This document shows positions 24,984-33,965 of a stretch of DNA of 46,046 bases, piece by piece. Each line of letters begins with the position of its first letter. Position 1 is the stretch's first letter. Below the pieces are notes generated by a model that saw only the letters and a list, made by a program, of their open reading frames with translations, was not told where the DNA came from and made no database searches. This stretch comes from Bacteroidaceae bacterium (lineage in GTDB: Bacteria; Bacteroidota; Bacteroidia; Bacteroidales; Barnesiellaceae_A), in NCBI GenBank assembly GCA_017532725.1, contig JAFXIZ010000046.1, positions 1 through 46,046 on the forward strand, written 5' to 3'. Made by a program: the position numbers and the translations under genes.

Positions 24984-27878
24984 ATGACACCGAAAGGCCT
25001 GTATATATTCTTGGTTGCAATCATACTCTCGGTTGCCTCGCTTTGTAGCGTGGCGCATCCGTTGTATGGTAATAATCAAGGTGTGGCTATGGAGCAACCC
25101 AACGATACTGTTGCGCCTCTCTCGGGCAAGTCGCACCAAGCACGCTCGGTGTTGAGCGAGAGGAGCAAACACGTTGCCGACTCTGTGGGTGCTATGGCAA
25201 AAACTACGGTCGAATCGCTCTTGCAAGATTCCCTAAGCGATTCTACAACGGTGATATACAACGATTCGTTGCCCTCGGTTTCGGTCGATTCGCTGCTCAA
25301 TGATTCGGCACAAGTGGCGCAGGATAAAGCCAAGACAAAGTCGTCGCTCGATGCTGTGGTAGATTTCTCGGCAAAGGACTCTCTTGTGTTTGAAGCCGGC
25401 AATAAAGCCTACCTGTATGGTGCGAGTGTGGTGAATTACCAAGATATACAACTCGATGCCGATCAGATAGAACTTAACCTCGACAACAGTACGGTGTATG
25501 CCGTAGGTCGTCCTGATAGTGTGGGCGAGGTTGTGGGTAATCCTATCTATAAAGACAAAGACGGCGAATATGAGTCGGAGTCGATGAGTTATAACTTCAA
25601 GACCAAGCGAGGTTATATCACCAACGTTATAACCGAGCAAGGCGAGGGATATCTGACGGGTGGTCGCACCAAAAAGACTGAGGATGATATCCTCTATATG
25701 GAGAATGGCCGATATACCACTTGCGACAATCACGAGCATCCTCACTTCTATCTGCAACTGACAAAAGCCAAGGTGCGTCCTAAAAAGAATGTGGTGGCAG
25801 GCCCTGCATATATGGTGCTTGAAGATGTTCCACTGCCGTTGGCTGTGCCGTTTGGCTTCTTCCCCTTCTCCAAGAAGTACTCTTCGGGTATAATCTTCCC
25901 TACCTTTGGCGAGGAGATGAATCGAGGCTTTTACATTCGCGATGGTGGATACTATTTTGCCATCAACGATTATGTCGATTTGGCACTTACGGGAGAGATT
26001 TATACCAAAGGCTCGTGGGGTGTGAAGGCACGCTCGGCCTATGTCAAGCGTTACAAGTTCTCGGGTAGTATCGATATCAGTTTTATCAATACGGTAACCG
26101 GCGATAAGGGAATGCCCGACTATTCAAAGCAAAACAACTTTCGCGTGGCTTGGACTCATACACAAGACCCCAAGTCGAGTACCAATTCGACCTTCTCGGC
26201 AAGTGTTAACTTTGCCACAAGTGGTTATACGCGCAATAACGTAGGGTCGTACTACAACCCCAATCAGTTTACACAATCGACCTCAAGTTCTTCTATAAAC
26301 TATACTTATCGTGTACCTAATGCACCGTTGAGCATCTCGGCTACAGCCAACGTTACTCAGCGTACACAAGACTCTACGCTTAACGTTTCGTTGCCTTCAC
26401 TTACGATTTCGTTGAGTCAATTGCGACCCTTTAAGCGTAAGAATGCATCGGGGCCCGAACGATGGTATGAGAAGATACAATTGTCGTATAGTGGACGTTT
26501 CCAAAACTCTATTACGGCCAAGCAGGATGAGATTTTCAAGAAAAATCTGCTGAAAGACTGGCGCAACGGTATCAGCCACAATGTGCCTATATCGGCTACA
26601 TTCTCGCTGTTTAAGTACCTGAATATGACGGCATCGGTAAATCTTACCGACCGTATGTATTTCAGTAAAGTAATGCGCGATTGGGACCCTCAGGCCTCGG
26701 CTGTTGTTAATGATACGGTCAATGGTTTCTATAACGTCTTTGACTTCAATGTGGGTGTGACATTGCAAACCAAATTGTATGGTTTCTATACGCCTATGAA
26801 GTTCCTCGGCGATGCCGTTAAGCAGATACGTCACGTTCTTACTCCTTCGGTATCATTTACCTATGCACCCGACTTTAGCGACCCGATGTGGGGCGCGTAC
26901 GAAATGTTGCGTTACACCAATCAGCAAGGACAGTATGTCGAGCAAATATATTCGCCGTTCCAAAATGGTATATTCGGCACGTCGCCCAAGGGTGAGAGGG
27001 GCGTGATAAACCTCTCGTTTGCCAACAACCTTGAGATGAAGGTGAAGAGCAGTGCCGACTCGACCGGCGTAAAGAAAATATCACTTATCGAAAACTTAAC
27101 GGTAGGAACAAGTTATAACCTTGCTGCCGACTCGTTGCGTTGGAGTAATATCAATGTCAATGTGCTTATAAAACTTGCCAAGGGCTTGAACTTGAACTTG
27201 CGTACAACTTGGGACCCCTATTGCTATCAACTCAACTCGGCAGGTAATCCTGTGCGTGTCGATGTGTTGCGTTCGCAAGCCGGTAAGGGCTGGGCACGAC
27301 TGTCGAGTGCCGGAACATCGTTCTCATATACGCTCAATAACGATACATTCAAGAAAAAAGAGAAACGAGACAAGCCTGATGCCGAAGGCGAGGTGTCGGA
27401 CAGCGATGACCCGTTGGCCAACAGTGCCGCTGCCGATGAAGAGCGCACGCAACGCCGTCGCTCGGGTGGCGATAAGAATAATAATGATGAGTATGATAGC
27501 GACGGATATTATCGCTGGAAAGTGCCTTGGAGCCTTACAATCAATTACTCGGTAAGTTATGCATATGGTAAGTTCAATAAGCAGAAGATGGAGTATGATG
27601 GGCGATTTGTGCAAAACTTAAGTCTGTCCGGAAGTCTTAAATTTACAAAGGCTTGGTCGTTTAATTTCTCGGCAAGTTACGACTTTGATGCCAAGAAACT
27701 CGCTTATATGAACTGTACAATATCGCGCGACTTGCACTGCTTTACTATGTCGGCAAGTTTTGTGCCTGTAGGCCCTTACAAGTCGTACAACTTCCATATT
27801 GCTGTTAAATCGTCGCTCTTGAAAGACCTCAAGTACGATAAGCAAAGTCACGCCTACGATAATTTAGATTGGTATTAA
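24984..27878 (+). CDS. lptD: LptD-like outer-membrane LPS assembly protein
   Basis: A 964-residue outer-membrane protein. The signal segment is KGLYIFLVAIILSVASLCSVAHP. A low-complexity Ser/Asp region follows, then an OstA/LptA-like beta-jellyroll (about residues 115-230: KAYLYGASVVNYQDIQLDADQIELNLDN, VYAVGRPDSVGEVVGNP) and a long C-terminal beta-barrel with alternating aromatic strands. The insertion at about 795-835 is highly charged. In Gram-negatives LptD inserts lipopolysaccharide into the outer leaflet. The length and architecture match the long Bacteroidota form. It is followed four bases after the stop by rsmF. A few Cys residues only; the disulfide pattern of the E. coli protein is not evident. 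Confidence 0.88.
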   Translation: MTPKGLYIFLVAIILSVASLCSVAHPLYGNNQGVAMEQPNDTVAPLSGKSHQARSVLSERSKHVADSVGAMAKTTVESLLQDSLSDSTTVIYNDSLPSVSVDSLLNDSAQVAQDKAKTKSSLDAVVDFSAKDSLVFEAGNKAYLYGASVVNYQDIQLDADQIELNLDNSTVYAVGRPDSVGEVVGNPIYKDKDGEYESESMSYNFKTKRGYITNVITEQGEGYLTGGRTKKTEDDILYMENGRYTTCDNHEHPHFYLQLTKAKVRPKKNVVAGPAYMVLEDVPLPLAVPFGFFPFSKKYSSGIIFPTFGEEMNRGFYIRDGGYYFAINDYVDLALTGEIYTKGSWGVKARSAYVKRYKFSGSIDISFINTVTGDKGMPDYSKQNNFRVAWTHTQDPKSSTNSTFSASVNFATSGYTRNNVGSYYNPNQFTQSTSSSSINYTYRVPNAPLSISATANVTQRTQDSTLNVSLPSLTISLSQLRPFKRKNASGPERWYEKIQLSYSGRFQNSITAKQDEIFKKNLLKDWRNGISHNVPISATFSLFKYLNMTASVNLTDRMYFSKVMRDWDPQASAVVNDTVNGFYNVFDFNVGVTLQTKLYGFYTPMKFLGDAVKQIRHVLTPSVSFTYAPDFSDPMWGAYEMLRYTNQQGQYVEQIYSPFQNGIFGTSPKGERGVINLSFANNLEMKVKSSADSTGVKKISLIENLTVGTSYNLAADSLRWSNINVNVLIKLAKGLNLNLRTTWDPYCYQLNSAGNPVRVDVLRSQAGKGWARLSSAGTSFSYTLNNDTFKKKEKRDKPDAEGEVSDSDDPLANSAAADEERTQRRRSGGDKNNNDEYDSDGYYRWKVPWSLTINYSVSYAYGKFNKQKMEYDGRFVQNLSLSGSLKFTKAWSFNFSASYDFDAKKLAYMNCTISRDLHCFTMSASFVPVGPYKSYNFHIAVKSSLLKDLKYDKQSHAYDNLDWY

Positions 27879-27882
27879 TGCT

Positions 27883-29304
27883 ATGAATCTGCCACAGCCA
27901 TTTGTTGAACGGATGCAACAACTGTTGCAAGGTGATTATGAGGACTTTGCACAGGCTCTTATGTATGCCGAGCAGCCTGTCAGTATTCGCATCAACAATG
28001 CAAAAGGTGTACAGCCTCCCACCGATGCGCGACCTGTATTGTGGTCGGGTGGGGTAGGTTATTATCTCTCGCAACGTCCTACTTTTACATTCGATCCACT
28101 GTTTCACGCCGGAGCATATTATGTGCAAGAGGCTGCATCGATGTTTCTGGGTGCTGCGATAAAGCAGTATATCGATGCACCTGTACGTTACCTCGACCTG
28201 TGTGCAGCCCCGGGAGGAAAGTCAACACACGCCTTGTCGATGTTGCCGCAAGGCAGCCTTGTGGTTAGTAACGAGGTTGTGCGACAACGTGCGCAGATTT
28301 TGGCAGAGAATATAACAAAATGGGGCAGCCCCTATTCGGTTGTAACCAATAATACGCCTGCCGATTGGGGCCGATGGCACAACTATTTCGACGTAGTGGC
28401 TGCCGATGTACCTTGCTCGGGTGAGGGTATGTTCCGTAAGGATGAACAGGCTGTCGATGAGTGGTCGTTAAGTAATGTGTCGCACTGCGCCCGACGTCAG
28501 GAGTCGATACTCGATGATGTGTGGAGTGCCTTGCGTCCCGGGGGCTTGTTGATATACAGTACCTGTACCTATAATCTGGAAGAAAACGAAAATATGGTGC
28601 AGTACCTCGTCGATAACTATAATGCCGAGCCTTTGCGCGTAGAGATTGATGCCGATTGGGGTATAACAGGAGCGTTGTCGGGTGGCAGTGCTGTGTATCG
28701 TTTTATGCCACATCGCACACAAGGCGAAGGGTTGTTTATGGCACTTTTGCGTAAGCCCGGAGAGGCCGATGATAGTTGTGGCGTGGCTCCTACGGTGCGA
28801 GAGAAGAAAAAGAAAGGTAGCACGCAATCGCCCAAGATGAAAGTTAATCGTGATATAGAAGAATGGATAGCGCCAGATGCGCCTATGCAGTTGGTTGCCG
28901 GCGAAACCTCGGTTGTGGCTTATCCTCAGGAGTATATCGCCGATATGCAGGCCATTCAGCGCGATTTTGATGTATTGCACATAGCACTGCCTGTGGCATC
29001 GCTCAAGGGTCGCGATTTTATTCCTACCCACGCCTTGGCTATGTCAACGCAACTCAATACCACGCGTTTTCCCCTTTGCGAGGTGTCGCTCGATGTGGCT
29101 CTTGCATACTTGAGGCGTGAGGCCGTTGTGCTGCCTTCCGATGCACCACAAGGTTATGTCGTACTTGCATATAAGGGCTTTGCCATAGGTTGGGTGAAGA
29201 ATTTAGGCTCACGAGCCAATAACCTGTATCCCCAAGAGTGGCGCATCCGTAGCAGTCACGCTCCCGATGTGATTGTCGATGCCGGTGTGAGTAAGAGAAT
29301 ATAG
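27883..29304 (+). CDS. rsmF: RsmF/NOL1-family RNA m5C methyltransferase
   Basis: A 473-residue protein. The SAM-binding motif I is CAAPGGKST (107-115); the paired catalytic cysteines are Cys178 in PCSGEGMFRK and Cys228 in STCTY, the hallmark of RNA cytosine-5 methyltransferases. The C-terminal half (about 300-473) carries the RsmF-type extension with PTHALAMS and GYVVLAYKGFAIGWVKN, a PUA-like RNA-binding block. The PCSGEGMF form and the extension point to RsmF-type modification of 16S rRNA rather than RsmB, though the target site is inferred. It runs directly after lptD. Confidence 0.92.
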   Translation: MNLPQPFVERMQQLLQGDYEDFAQALMYAEQPVSIRINNAKGVQPPTDARPVLWSGGVGYYLSQRPTFTFDPLFHAGAYYVQEAASMFLGAAIKQYIDAPVRYLDLCAAPGGKSTHALSMLPQGSLVVSNEVVRQRAQILAENITKWGSPYSVVTNNTPADWGRWHNYFDVVAADVPCSGEGMFRKDEQAVDEWSLSNVSHCARRQESILDDVWSALRPGGLLIYSTCTYNLEENENMVQYLVDNYNAEPLRVEIDADWGITGALSGGSAVYRFMPHRTQGEGLFMALLRKPGEADDSCGVAPTVREKKKKGSTQSPKMKVNRDIEEWIAPDAPMQLVAGETSVVAYPQEYIADMQAIQRDFDVLHIALPVASLKGRDFIPTHALAMSTQLNTTRFPLCEVSLDVALAYLRREAVVLPSDAPQGYVVLAYKGFAIGWVKNLGSRANNLYPQEWRIRSSHAPDVIVDAGVSKRI

Positions 29305-29332
29305 ACCCCGATAAAGTTGACAGATATACACA

Positions 29333-29369
29333 AAAAAACTGCGCCTAAATAATTTAAGCGCAGTTTTTT
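29333..29369. terminator. Bidirectional terminator between rsmF and carboxynorspermidine dehydrogenase
   Basis: Arms AAAAAACTGCGC (29333-29344) and GCGCAGTTTTTT (29358-29369), with further TAAAT/ATTTA pairing in the loop. A and T runs on either side serve the two convergent genes. Confidence 0.88.
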
Positions 29370-29388
29370 GTATCGGGATATTTCGATT

Positions 29389-30585
29389 TTACAACTCGAG
29401 GTCGCCGTTGAAAACTTCGTGCCAAGGCAATCCTTGTTTGCTGAGTTGCTCCATAAAGGGATCGGGGTTGAACTCCTCAACATTGTAAACACCGGGCTTG
29501 CGCCATTCGCCTTTGAGGAACATCATAGCACCTATCATAGCAGGCACACCTGTAGTGTAACTTACGCCTTGTGCGCCCACTTCCTTGTAGGCAGCCTCGT
29601 GGCTACAGTTGTTATATATATAATATGTGAGAGGTTTGCCCTCCTTGTCTATACCACTGATGCGACAGCCGATAGATGTTTCGCCTGTGTAGTTTTCGCC
29701 AAGTTCACCCGGGTTAGGCAATACGGCTTTGAGGAATTGAATAGGAACAATCTCAACACCGTTATACATAATAGGCTCAATGCTTGCCATACCGATGTTT
29801 TGGATAACGCGCAAGTGAGTGAGGTACTCTTGACCAAAGGTCATCCAGAAACGAGCACGCTTGATAGTGGGATAGTTGATAACCAACGACTCCAACTCTT
29901 CGTGATAGATAAGGTATGACTCACGAGGGCCGATGTTGGGGTAGGTCAAGGGTTTGTGAATTTCGTGAGGCTCGGTCATTATCCATTCGCCGTTCTCATA
30001 GTATTTACCCTTTTGAGTCACCTCGCGAATATTGATTTCGGGGTTGAAGTTGGTAGCAAAAGCCTTGTGGTGATCGCCGGCATTGCAGTCAACGATGTCA
30101 AGGTAGTGCATTTCGCCAAAGTGGTGCTTGGCAGCGTATGCAGTGAATACGCCCGATACGCCCGGGTCAAAACCACAACCGAGTATGGCTGTAAGACCGG
30201 CCTCTTTGAAACGCTCGCGATATGCCCATTGCCATTTGTATTCATATTTAGCCTCATCCAAAGGCTCGTAGTTGGCTGTGTCAAGATAGTTTACGCCACA
30301 CTTCAAGCAAGCCTCCATAATAGTGAGGTCTTGATAGGGGAGAGCCACGTTAATAACGATGTCGGGACGATGAGTGTTAAACAAGCGTACCAAGTCGTCA
30401 ACATTGTCGGCATCTACACGATCGGTCTTAATTCGAGGATCACCTATAGCCTTGGCTATAGCATCGCATTTCGATTGAGTGCGGCTTGCCAATACTACTT
30501 CGGTAAACACGTCGGGATTTTGTGCAACTTTGTGAGCCACAACTGTACCCACACCACCGGCACCAATGATAAGAACTTTTCCCAT
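29389..30585 (-). CDS. Carboxynorspermidine dehydrogenase (saccharopine dehydrogenase family)
   Basis: A 398-residue NAD(P)H enzyme. The dinucleotide-binding loop is LIIGAGGVGTVVAHK (5-19); YLDTANYEP, ILGCGFDPGVSGVFTAYA and the late HEAAYKEVGAQGVSYTTGVPA are the typical blocks of carboxy(nor)spermidine dehydrogenases. These reductively condense aspartate semialdehyde with putrescine or diaminopropane in the alternative polyamine route used by Bacteroides; saccharopine dehydrogenase itself is less likely because of the length and these blocks. No decarboxylase partner is in the window. A -7 box TACCTTTG lies at 30718-30725 (minus), giving a leader of about 125 bases. Confidence 0.9.
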   Translation of the reverse strand: MGKVLIIGAGGVGTVVAHKVAQNPDVFTEVVLASRTQSKCDAIAKAIGDPRIKTDRVDADNVDDLVRLFNTHRPDIVINVALPYQDLTIMEACLKCGVNYLDTANYEPLDEAKYEYKWQWAYRERFKEAGLTAILGCGFDPGVSGVFTAYAAKHHFGEMHYLDIVDCNAGDHHKAFATNFNPEINIREVTQKGKYYENGEWIMTEPHEIHKPLTYPNIGPRESYLIYHEELESLVINYPTIKRARFWMTFGQEYLTHLRVIQNIGMASIEPIMYNGVEIVPIQFLKAVLPNPGELGENYTGETSIGCRISGIDKEGKPLTYYIYNNCSHEAAYKEVGAQGVSYTTGVPAMIGAMMFLKGEWRKPGVYNVEEFNPDPFMEQLSKQGLPWHEVFNGDLEL

Positions 30586-30641
30586 TTGCTTTTTTTAGTT
30601 TATCGGTTAATATTTTGTTTTATTATACATATATATAATGT

Positions 30642-30725
30642 GTGCCGAGGCACGGTTTTATTGGTTGTTTTGCAATGGCCGTTTAACTCATTCTCACAAT
30701 ATACCAATATACAAGGACAAAGGTA
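30642..30725 (-). promoter_or_regulatory. -7 box and 5' leader hairpin of carboxynorspermidine dehydrogenase
   Basis: On the minus strand TACCTTTG (30718-30725) is a good -7 box without a clear -33 partner. The leader holds a short perfect hairpin, GTGCC-GA-GGCAC (30642-30653). From 30726 to 30960 I see nothing else. Confidence 0.4.
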
Positions 30726-30964
30726 AAAAATAATTCCGATATAATATAATTTAGCGTGCGCTTACTTATTAATAATGTATATAAGGGTGTGATATAATGT
30801 TGTTCCGTTGTTGTCGATATTGTTGCTCATCTGCATATATTGGCGCACTTATTGCAAAATTGAAAGTGGTAGGTTATAATTTGTAATTCCTACTTGGTTA
30901 CTCGTGATAAAAATAAATCGATATTGTTAAATAAATTAAAAATGTCAAATATTGATGCGATTTT

Positions 30965-30996
30965 TTTGTGTTGTATAACATTTATTCGTAACTTTG
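30965..30996 (+). promoter_or_regulatory. Promoter of a candidate small RNA
   Basis: TTTG at 30965-30968, exactly 20 bases, then TAACTTTG at 30989-30996: a full consensus match. No open reading frame follows before the terminator at 31042-31071. Confidence 0.7.
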
Positions 30997-31001
30997 TCGA
31001 G

Positions 31002-31071
31002 TGTTTTTCATAGTATTAGATTAAGATTAAGGTTAACGAAGATTGGTTGTCGTGAGACAATCAATTTTTTT
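31002..31071 (+). ncRNA. Candidate intergenic small RNA of about 70 bases
   Basis: Defined by a consensus promoter (30965-30996) and an intrinsic terminator whose ten-base stem (31042-31051 with 31056-31065, one G-T pair) and GTGA loop run into seven T. Between lies an unstructured purine-rich stretch (ATTAAGATTAAGGTTAACG, 31019-31037 region) that could serve as a pairing seed. No coding potential is visible. The rpmE gene downstream has its own promoter at 31218, so this is unlikely to be merely its leader. The start is estimated from the -7 box. Confidence 0.6.
31042..31071 (+). terminator. Intrinsic terminator of the candidate small RNA
   Basis: ATTGGTTGTC / GACAATCAAT with a GTGA loop, followed by T31065-T31071. 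Confidence 0.8.
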
Positions 31072-31217
31072 ATACACTGATTCATAGTGCTTTATGCTCT
31101 TTGATTGAGAAATGATACACTTTTGCTTTAAATTCTTTCTATTGTTGCCGGTTGTTCCTATATCTCCTTGTTAAGTGCCTCCGTTTAAAAGATTTTTTGT
31201 TTTTAACCCTCAAAAAA

Positions 31218-31249
31218 TTTGCGTGGTTCGTAAAATGTTGCTACATTTG
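31218..31249 (+). promoter_or_regulatory. Promoter of rpmE (L31)
   Basis: TTTG at 31218-31221, 20 bases, then TACATTTG at 31242-31249. The start codon is 68 bases downstream. The stretch 31072-31217 shows nothing recognisable. Confidence 0.75.
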
Positions 31250-31316
31250 CAAGCCATTACAAAGTATCACGCTTTACCAACGTGGTTAAATGTATAACTA
31301 TTAATCAATTAGAACA

Positions 31317-31565
31317 ATGAAAAAAGGAATACATCCCGAAAATTATCGTCCCGTTGTCTTCAAAGATATGTCGAACGAGGAAATTTTCATCAGCCGTAGC
31401 ACAATCGCTACTAAAGAAACCATCGAGGTAAACGGTGAAACTTACCCATTGGTAAAACTTGAAATCACAAGTTCATCGCACCCCTTCTACACAGGTAAAC
31501 AAAAACTCGTGGATACTGCAGGTCGTGTTGATAAGTTTATGAGCCGTTACGGTAAGAAGAAATAA
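31317..31565 (+). CDS. rpmE2: 50S ribosomal protein L31, type B (zinc-free form)
   Basis: An 82-residue ribosomal protein. [17 protein letters not shown] at the start and [21 protein letters not shown] near the end are the L31 signatures. The Cys ligands of the zinc-binding form are absent, so this is the C-minus, type B paralogue which in other bacteria replaces the zinc form under zinc limitation. In many Bacteroidota it is the only L31 and is expressed constitutively. It is a single-gene unit with its own promoter and terminator. Confidence 0.96.
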   Translation: MKKGIHPENYRPVVFKDMSNEEIFISRSTIATKETIEVNGETYPLVKLEITSSSHPFYTGKQKLVDTAGRVDKFMSRYGKKK

Positions 31566-31588
31566 TCGAACTGTCGATATTTATACAG

Positions 31589-31618
31589 CAGCCCGAAACG
31601 ATGTTTCGGGCTGTTCTG
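31589..31618 (+). terminator. Intrinsic terminator after rpmE2
   Basis: CAGCCCGAAAC (31589-31599) and GTTTCGGGCTG (31603-31613) with a GAT loop, then TTCTGT. Confidence 0.8.
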
Positions 31619-31687
31619 TATATTGACTTTTGTCTTAAGTCGTTTTTTGAACACTCTTTTCATTCTTTATAGCCGGATAGATAATAT

Positions 31688-32587
31688 ATGATGCAGAAAA
31701 TTCGCACATACGCATTGCCCATTGCAATGTTGCTGGGTGTTGTGGCTCACGATATAGCCGACAGTATAGGGTTTCTTACGCCTTATCTGTTGTTCCTGAT
31801 GCTGCTTGTTTCGTATAGTAAACTCGATTTTCGTGCTATGCGACTGTCGCCTATGTATGGTTGGATGCTTGCAGGGCAGATAGTGCTTGCGTGGGTTGTG
31901 TATGGCTTGGTGTGCCTGTGGAATCCTATAGTTGCCGAGGGGGCTTTTATTTGCTTGTTTTGCCCAACTGCCACTTCGGCACCGGTCGTTGCGGCTATGC
32001 TGGGAGGTAACTTGTCGTTGCTGGTGGGGTATAGTTTGCTGTGTAATATAGTTGTAGCCCTGCTTTCGCCCTTGTTCTTCTCGTTTATAGGTGTAAATAC
32101 CGAACTCGTTTTTGTCGATTCTTGTCTTATTATATGCCGTCAGGTATTACCCCTGTTGTTGTTGCCTTTGCTTATAGCAGCCATGGTGGGGCGTTTTGCC
32201 CCTCGTGTGCAAGAGTATGTTCGCAGTCATCAGAGTATCTCATTCTATCTGTGGGTGGTTGCGCTCTTTATTGTTGTGGGGCGTTCGGTTAATTTTGTTA
32301 TGCAGCAGCCAACCGACTATATTCCTAAGGAGATTGCTATGGCACTCTTGGCGTTGCTGTGTTGTGTTGCTCAATTCGTTTTGGGTCGCAAGATAGGAGC
32401 CAAATACGGCGATAAGGTGGCAGGAGCGCAAGGAATGGGACAGAAAAATACGGTGTTGGCTATATGGATGGCACTCACATATTTGCATCCCATCGCATCG
32501 GTTGCGCCTGCGTCGTATGTGATATGGCAGAATATCATCAACTCGACGCAACTTGCATTGAAAGTACGGAAGGATGGCGGAAAATAG
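31688..32587 (+). CDS. BASS-family (bile acid:sodium symporter-like) transporter
   Basis: A 299-residue protein with nine to ten membrane helices. CPTATSAPVVAAMLGGNLSL (about 97-116) and, near the C-terminus, GQKNTVLAIWMALTYL then PASYVIWQNIINS correspond to the two crossing, unwound-helix regions that bind Na+ and substrate in the BASS fold. Bacterial members carry pantoate, 2-keto acids or other organic anions, so bile salts should not be assumed. It stands alone between the rpmE terminator and the histone H1-like gene. A second Met at codon 2 gives an alternative start. Confidence 0.85.
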   Translation: MMQKIRTYALPIAMLLGVVAHDIADSIGFLTPYLLFLMLLVSYSKLDFRAMRLSPMYGWMLAGQIVLAWVVYGLVCLWNPIVAEGAFICLFCPTATSAPVVAAMLGGNLSLLVGYSLLCNIVVALLSPLFFSFIGVNTELVFVDSCLIICRQVLPLLLLPLLIAAMVGRFAPRVQEYVRSHQSISFYLWVVALFIVVGRSVNFVMQQPTDYIPKEIAMALLALLCCVAQFVLGRKIGAKYGDKVAGAQGMGQKNTVLAIWMALTYLHPIASVAPASYVIWQNIINSTQLALKVRKDGGK

Positions 32588-32804
32588 TCGTTGTAAGCGT
32601 GTGTGTTATAGCACTTTTCTGCTTTTGTTTGTTTTAAGTTGGGCTATTTGCAAATTTTAACACTAAATCGTAGTTTTGATGTATAATTTTTCAAGAAGTT
32701 GCTATTAAATTCGATTATTTATCTTAAATTTGCAGCAGTTTTGTGTCTGAAACGGATATAATAACAAAATAATCAATACTATTAACGATTTAAAAGAACT
32801 AATT

Positions 32805-32981
32805 ATGGAGACTTTAGTTGAGAAAATCAAAAAAGAGTGGGCAGTGTTTGAAACTAACGCAAACGCAGTTGTAGAAAAAGGTAACAAGGCTGCCGGTGTG
32901 CGCGCTCGTAAGGCTTCTTTGGAGTTGACAAAACTTTTCAAAGAGTTCCGTAGTGCTTCTATCGAAAACGCTAAGAAGTAA
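32805..32981 (+). CDS. Histone H1-like DNA-binding protein
   Basis: A 58-residue, lysine-rich protein: METLVEKIKKEWAVFE, then VEKGNKAAGVRARKASLELTKL in the middle and NAKK at the end. The central EKGNKAAGxRARKASLEL core is what I recognise in the small histone H1-like (Hc1-type) proteins of Bacteroidota. It is predicted to be almost wholly helical and would coat nucleoid DNA. A -7 box TAAATTTG is at 32725-32732 with no good -33 partner. A terminator follows at 33002. Codon choice suggests strong expression. Confidence 0.88.
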   Translation: METLVEKIKKEWAVFETNANAVVEKGNKAAGVRARKASLELTKLFKEFRSASIENAKK

Positions 32982-33001
32982 TTAACCTTTTTGGAAGAAA
33001 T

Positions 33002-33040
33002 AAAAGCCTTCAGCCATAAGTGGTTGTGAAGGCTTTTTTT
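33002..33040 (+). terminator. Intrinsic terminator after the histone H1-like gene
   Basis: AAAAGCCTTCA (33002-33012) pairs with TGAAGGCTTTT, the inner bases also pair around a TAAG loop, and seven or more T follow to 33040. The DUF695 start lies just downstream. Confidence 0.85.
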
Positions 33041-33052
33041 ATACCTTGTACT

Positions 33053-33517
33053 ATGAAATTGAGCGATGAATGGTTTACGGCTATTGCCGAGAGTGAAGTG
33101 GGTACTGATACAATCTTTGTGTCGGGACGTTGTGATATTGAGGAATTTCGCCTCTCGGGAAAGTTTAAAGAGAGAGCCGAAGTTACTTGGCGATATGACG
33201 CCGATGGTAAAGGAATGCCCGATGAAGCCACTGCTACACTGATGGAGGAGGTGATGGCTGTGTTGCGTCGTGCAATGGAGAAGAATAAATTGGCTATTCT
33301 TACCGGTGTATATACCGGCGTGGGCGAGCGCAATATGATTTTCTATACACGCAATATACCTGCTTTTGGTAATACCTTGAATGAAGCGCTGATGCCGTAT
33401 GAACTGTTGCCACTCACTATATATACCGAGAAAGACCCCGACTGGAACGAGTATGCCGAGATGTGTCTTTTGCGTAGTGATGATGTGGAAGAGTTGCCGG
33501 ATGAAGATGTGATGTAG
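33053..33517 (+). CDS. DUF695-like hypothetical protein
   Basis: A 154-residue soluble acidic protein from the ATG at 33053 (MKLSDEWFTAIAE); an earlier in-frame start at 33020 would lie in the preceding terminator. RAEVTWRYDADGKGMPDEATATLMEE and the NMIFYTRNI strand followed by YELLPLTIYTEKDPDWNEYAEM are consistent with DUF695, a family of unknown function. No signal, membrane segment or catalytic motif is visible. It sits between the histone H1-like gene and the HU pair, and no strong promoter was seen, so it may depend on read-through. Confidence 0.72.
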   Translation: MKLSDEWFTAIAESEVGTDTIFVSGRCDIEEFRLSGKFKERAEVTWRYDADGKGMPDEATATLMEEVMAVLRRAMEKNKLAILTGVYTGVGERNMIFYTRNIPAFGNTLNEALMPYELLPLTIYTEKDPDWNEYAEMCLLRSDDVEELPDEDVM

Positions 33518-33643
33518 TATCTTTTTGTGTGAAATATTATTTCGATATAAGCCGAACTGTACAACCTGCCGTTGTGTGGTTCGGCTATTTTTATGAGGGT
33601 TAAAGTTTTGGGGCTCTTTTTCGCCATTTCATCGAAAAAAATG

Positions 33644-33651
33644 TATATTTG
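33644..33651 (+). promoter_or_regulatory. -7 box upstream of the HU pair
   Basis: TATATTTG matches TAnnTTTG; the upstream T-rich stretch TTTTTCG near 33618-33624 is a poor -33 box. The HU start is 30 bases downstream. Confidence 0.5.
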
Positions 33652-33680
33652 TACTCTCAACAAATATTAAACTTTTAACT

Positions 33681-33965
33681 GTGGAACATAAAGATTTAGT
33701 GGCAAGGTTGCAACACCGATTGGGCTTCGGTCGCGATAGAGTGGAGGCTATGTTGGAGGGTTTCTCGCACATAGTCACCGAGCGTTGCTCGCAGATGGAC
33801 ACTATTATGATACAAGGGTTGGGAACATTCGAGGCGCGCAAGAAGATGGAGCGTGTGGCTGTCAATCCTACAACCGGCAAACGAATGCTTATCCCTCCCA
33901 AGGTGGTATTGGTGTTTAAGCCCAATAATGCTATAAAAAACCGACTGAAAGATAAGAAGCAATAA
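33681..33965 (+). CDS. HU-family DNA-binding protein (small)
   Basis: A 94-residue HU/IHF-fold protein with a GTG start (GTG GAA CAT AAA). The N-terminal helical half (DLVARLQHRLGFGRDRVEAMLEGF) leads to IQGLGTFEARKK (44-55), the conserved turn and first strand, and VNPTTGKRMLIPPK, which forms the DNA-intercalating arm (equivalent to RNPxTG of HU). The stop codon overlaps the start of the next gene (TAATG), so the two HU-fold proteins are translationally coupled and may form a heterodimer, as IHF subunits do (inference). Confidence 0.92.
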   Translation: MEHKDLVARLQHRLGFGRDRVEAMLEGFSHIVTERCSQMDTIMIQGLGTFEARKKMERVAVNPTTGKRMLIPPKVVLVFKPNNAIKNRLKDKKQ

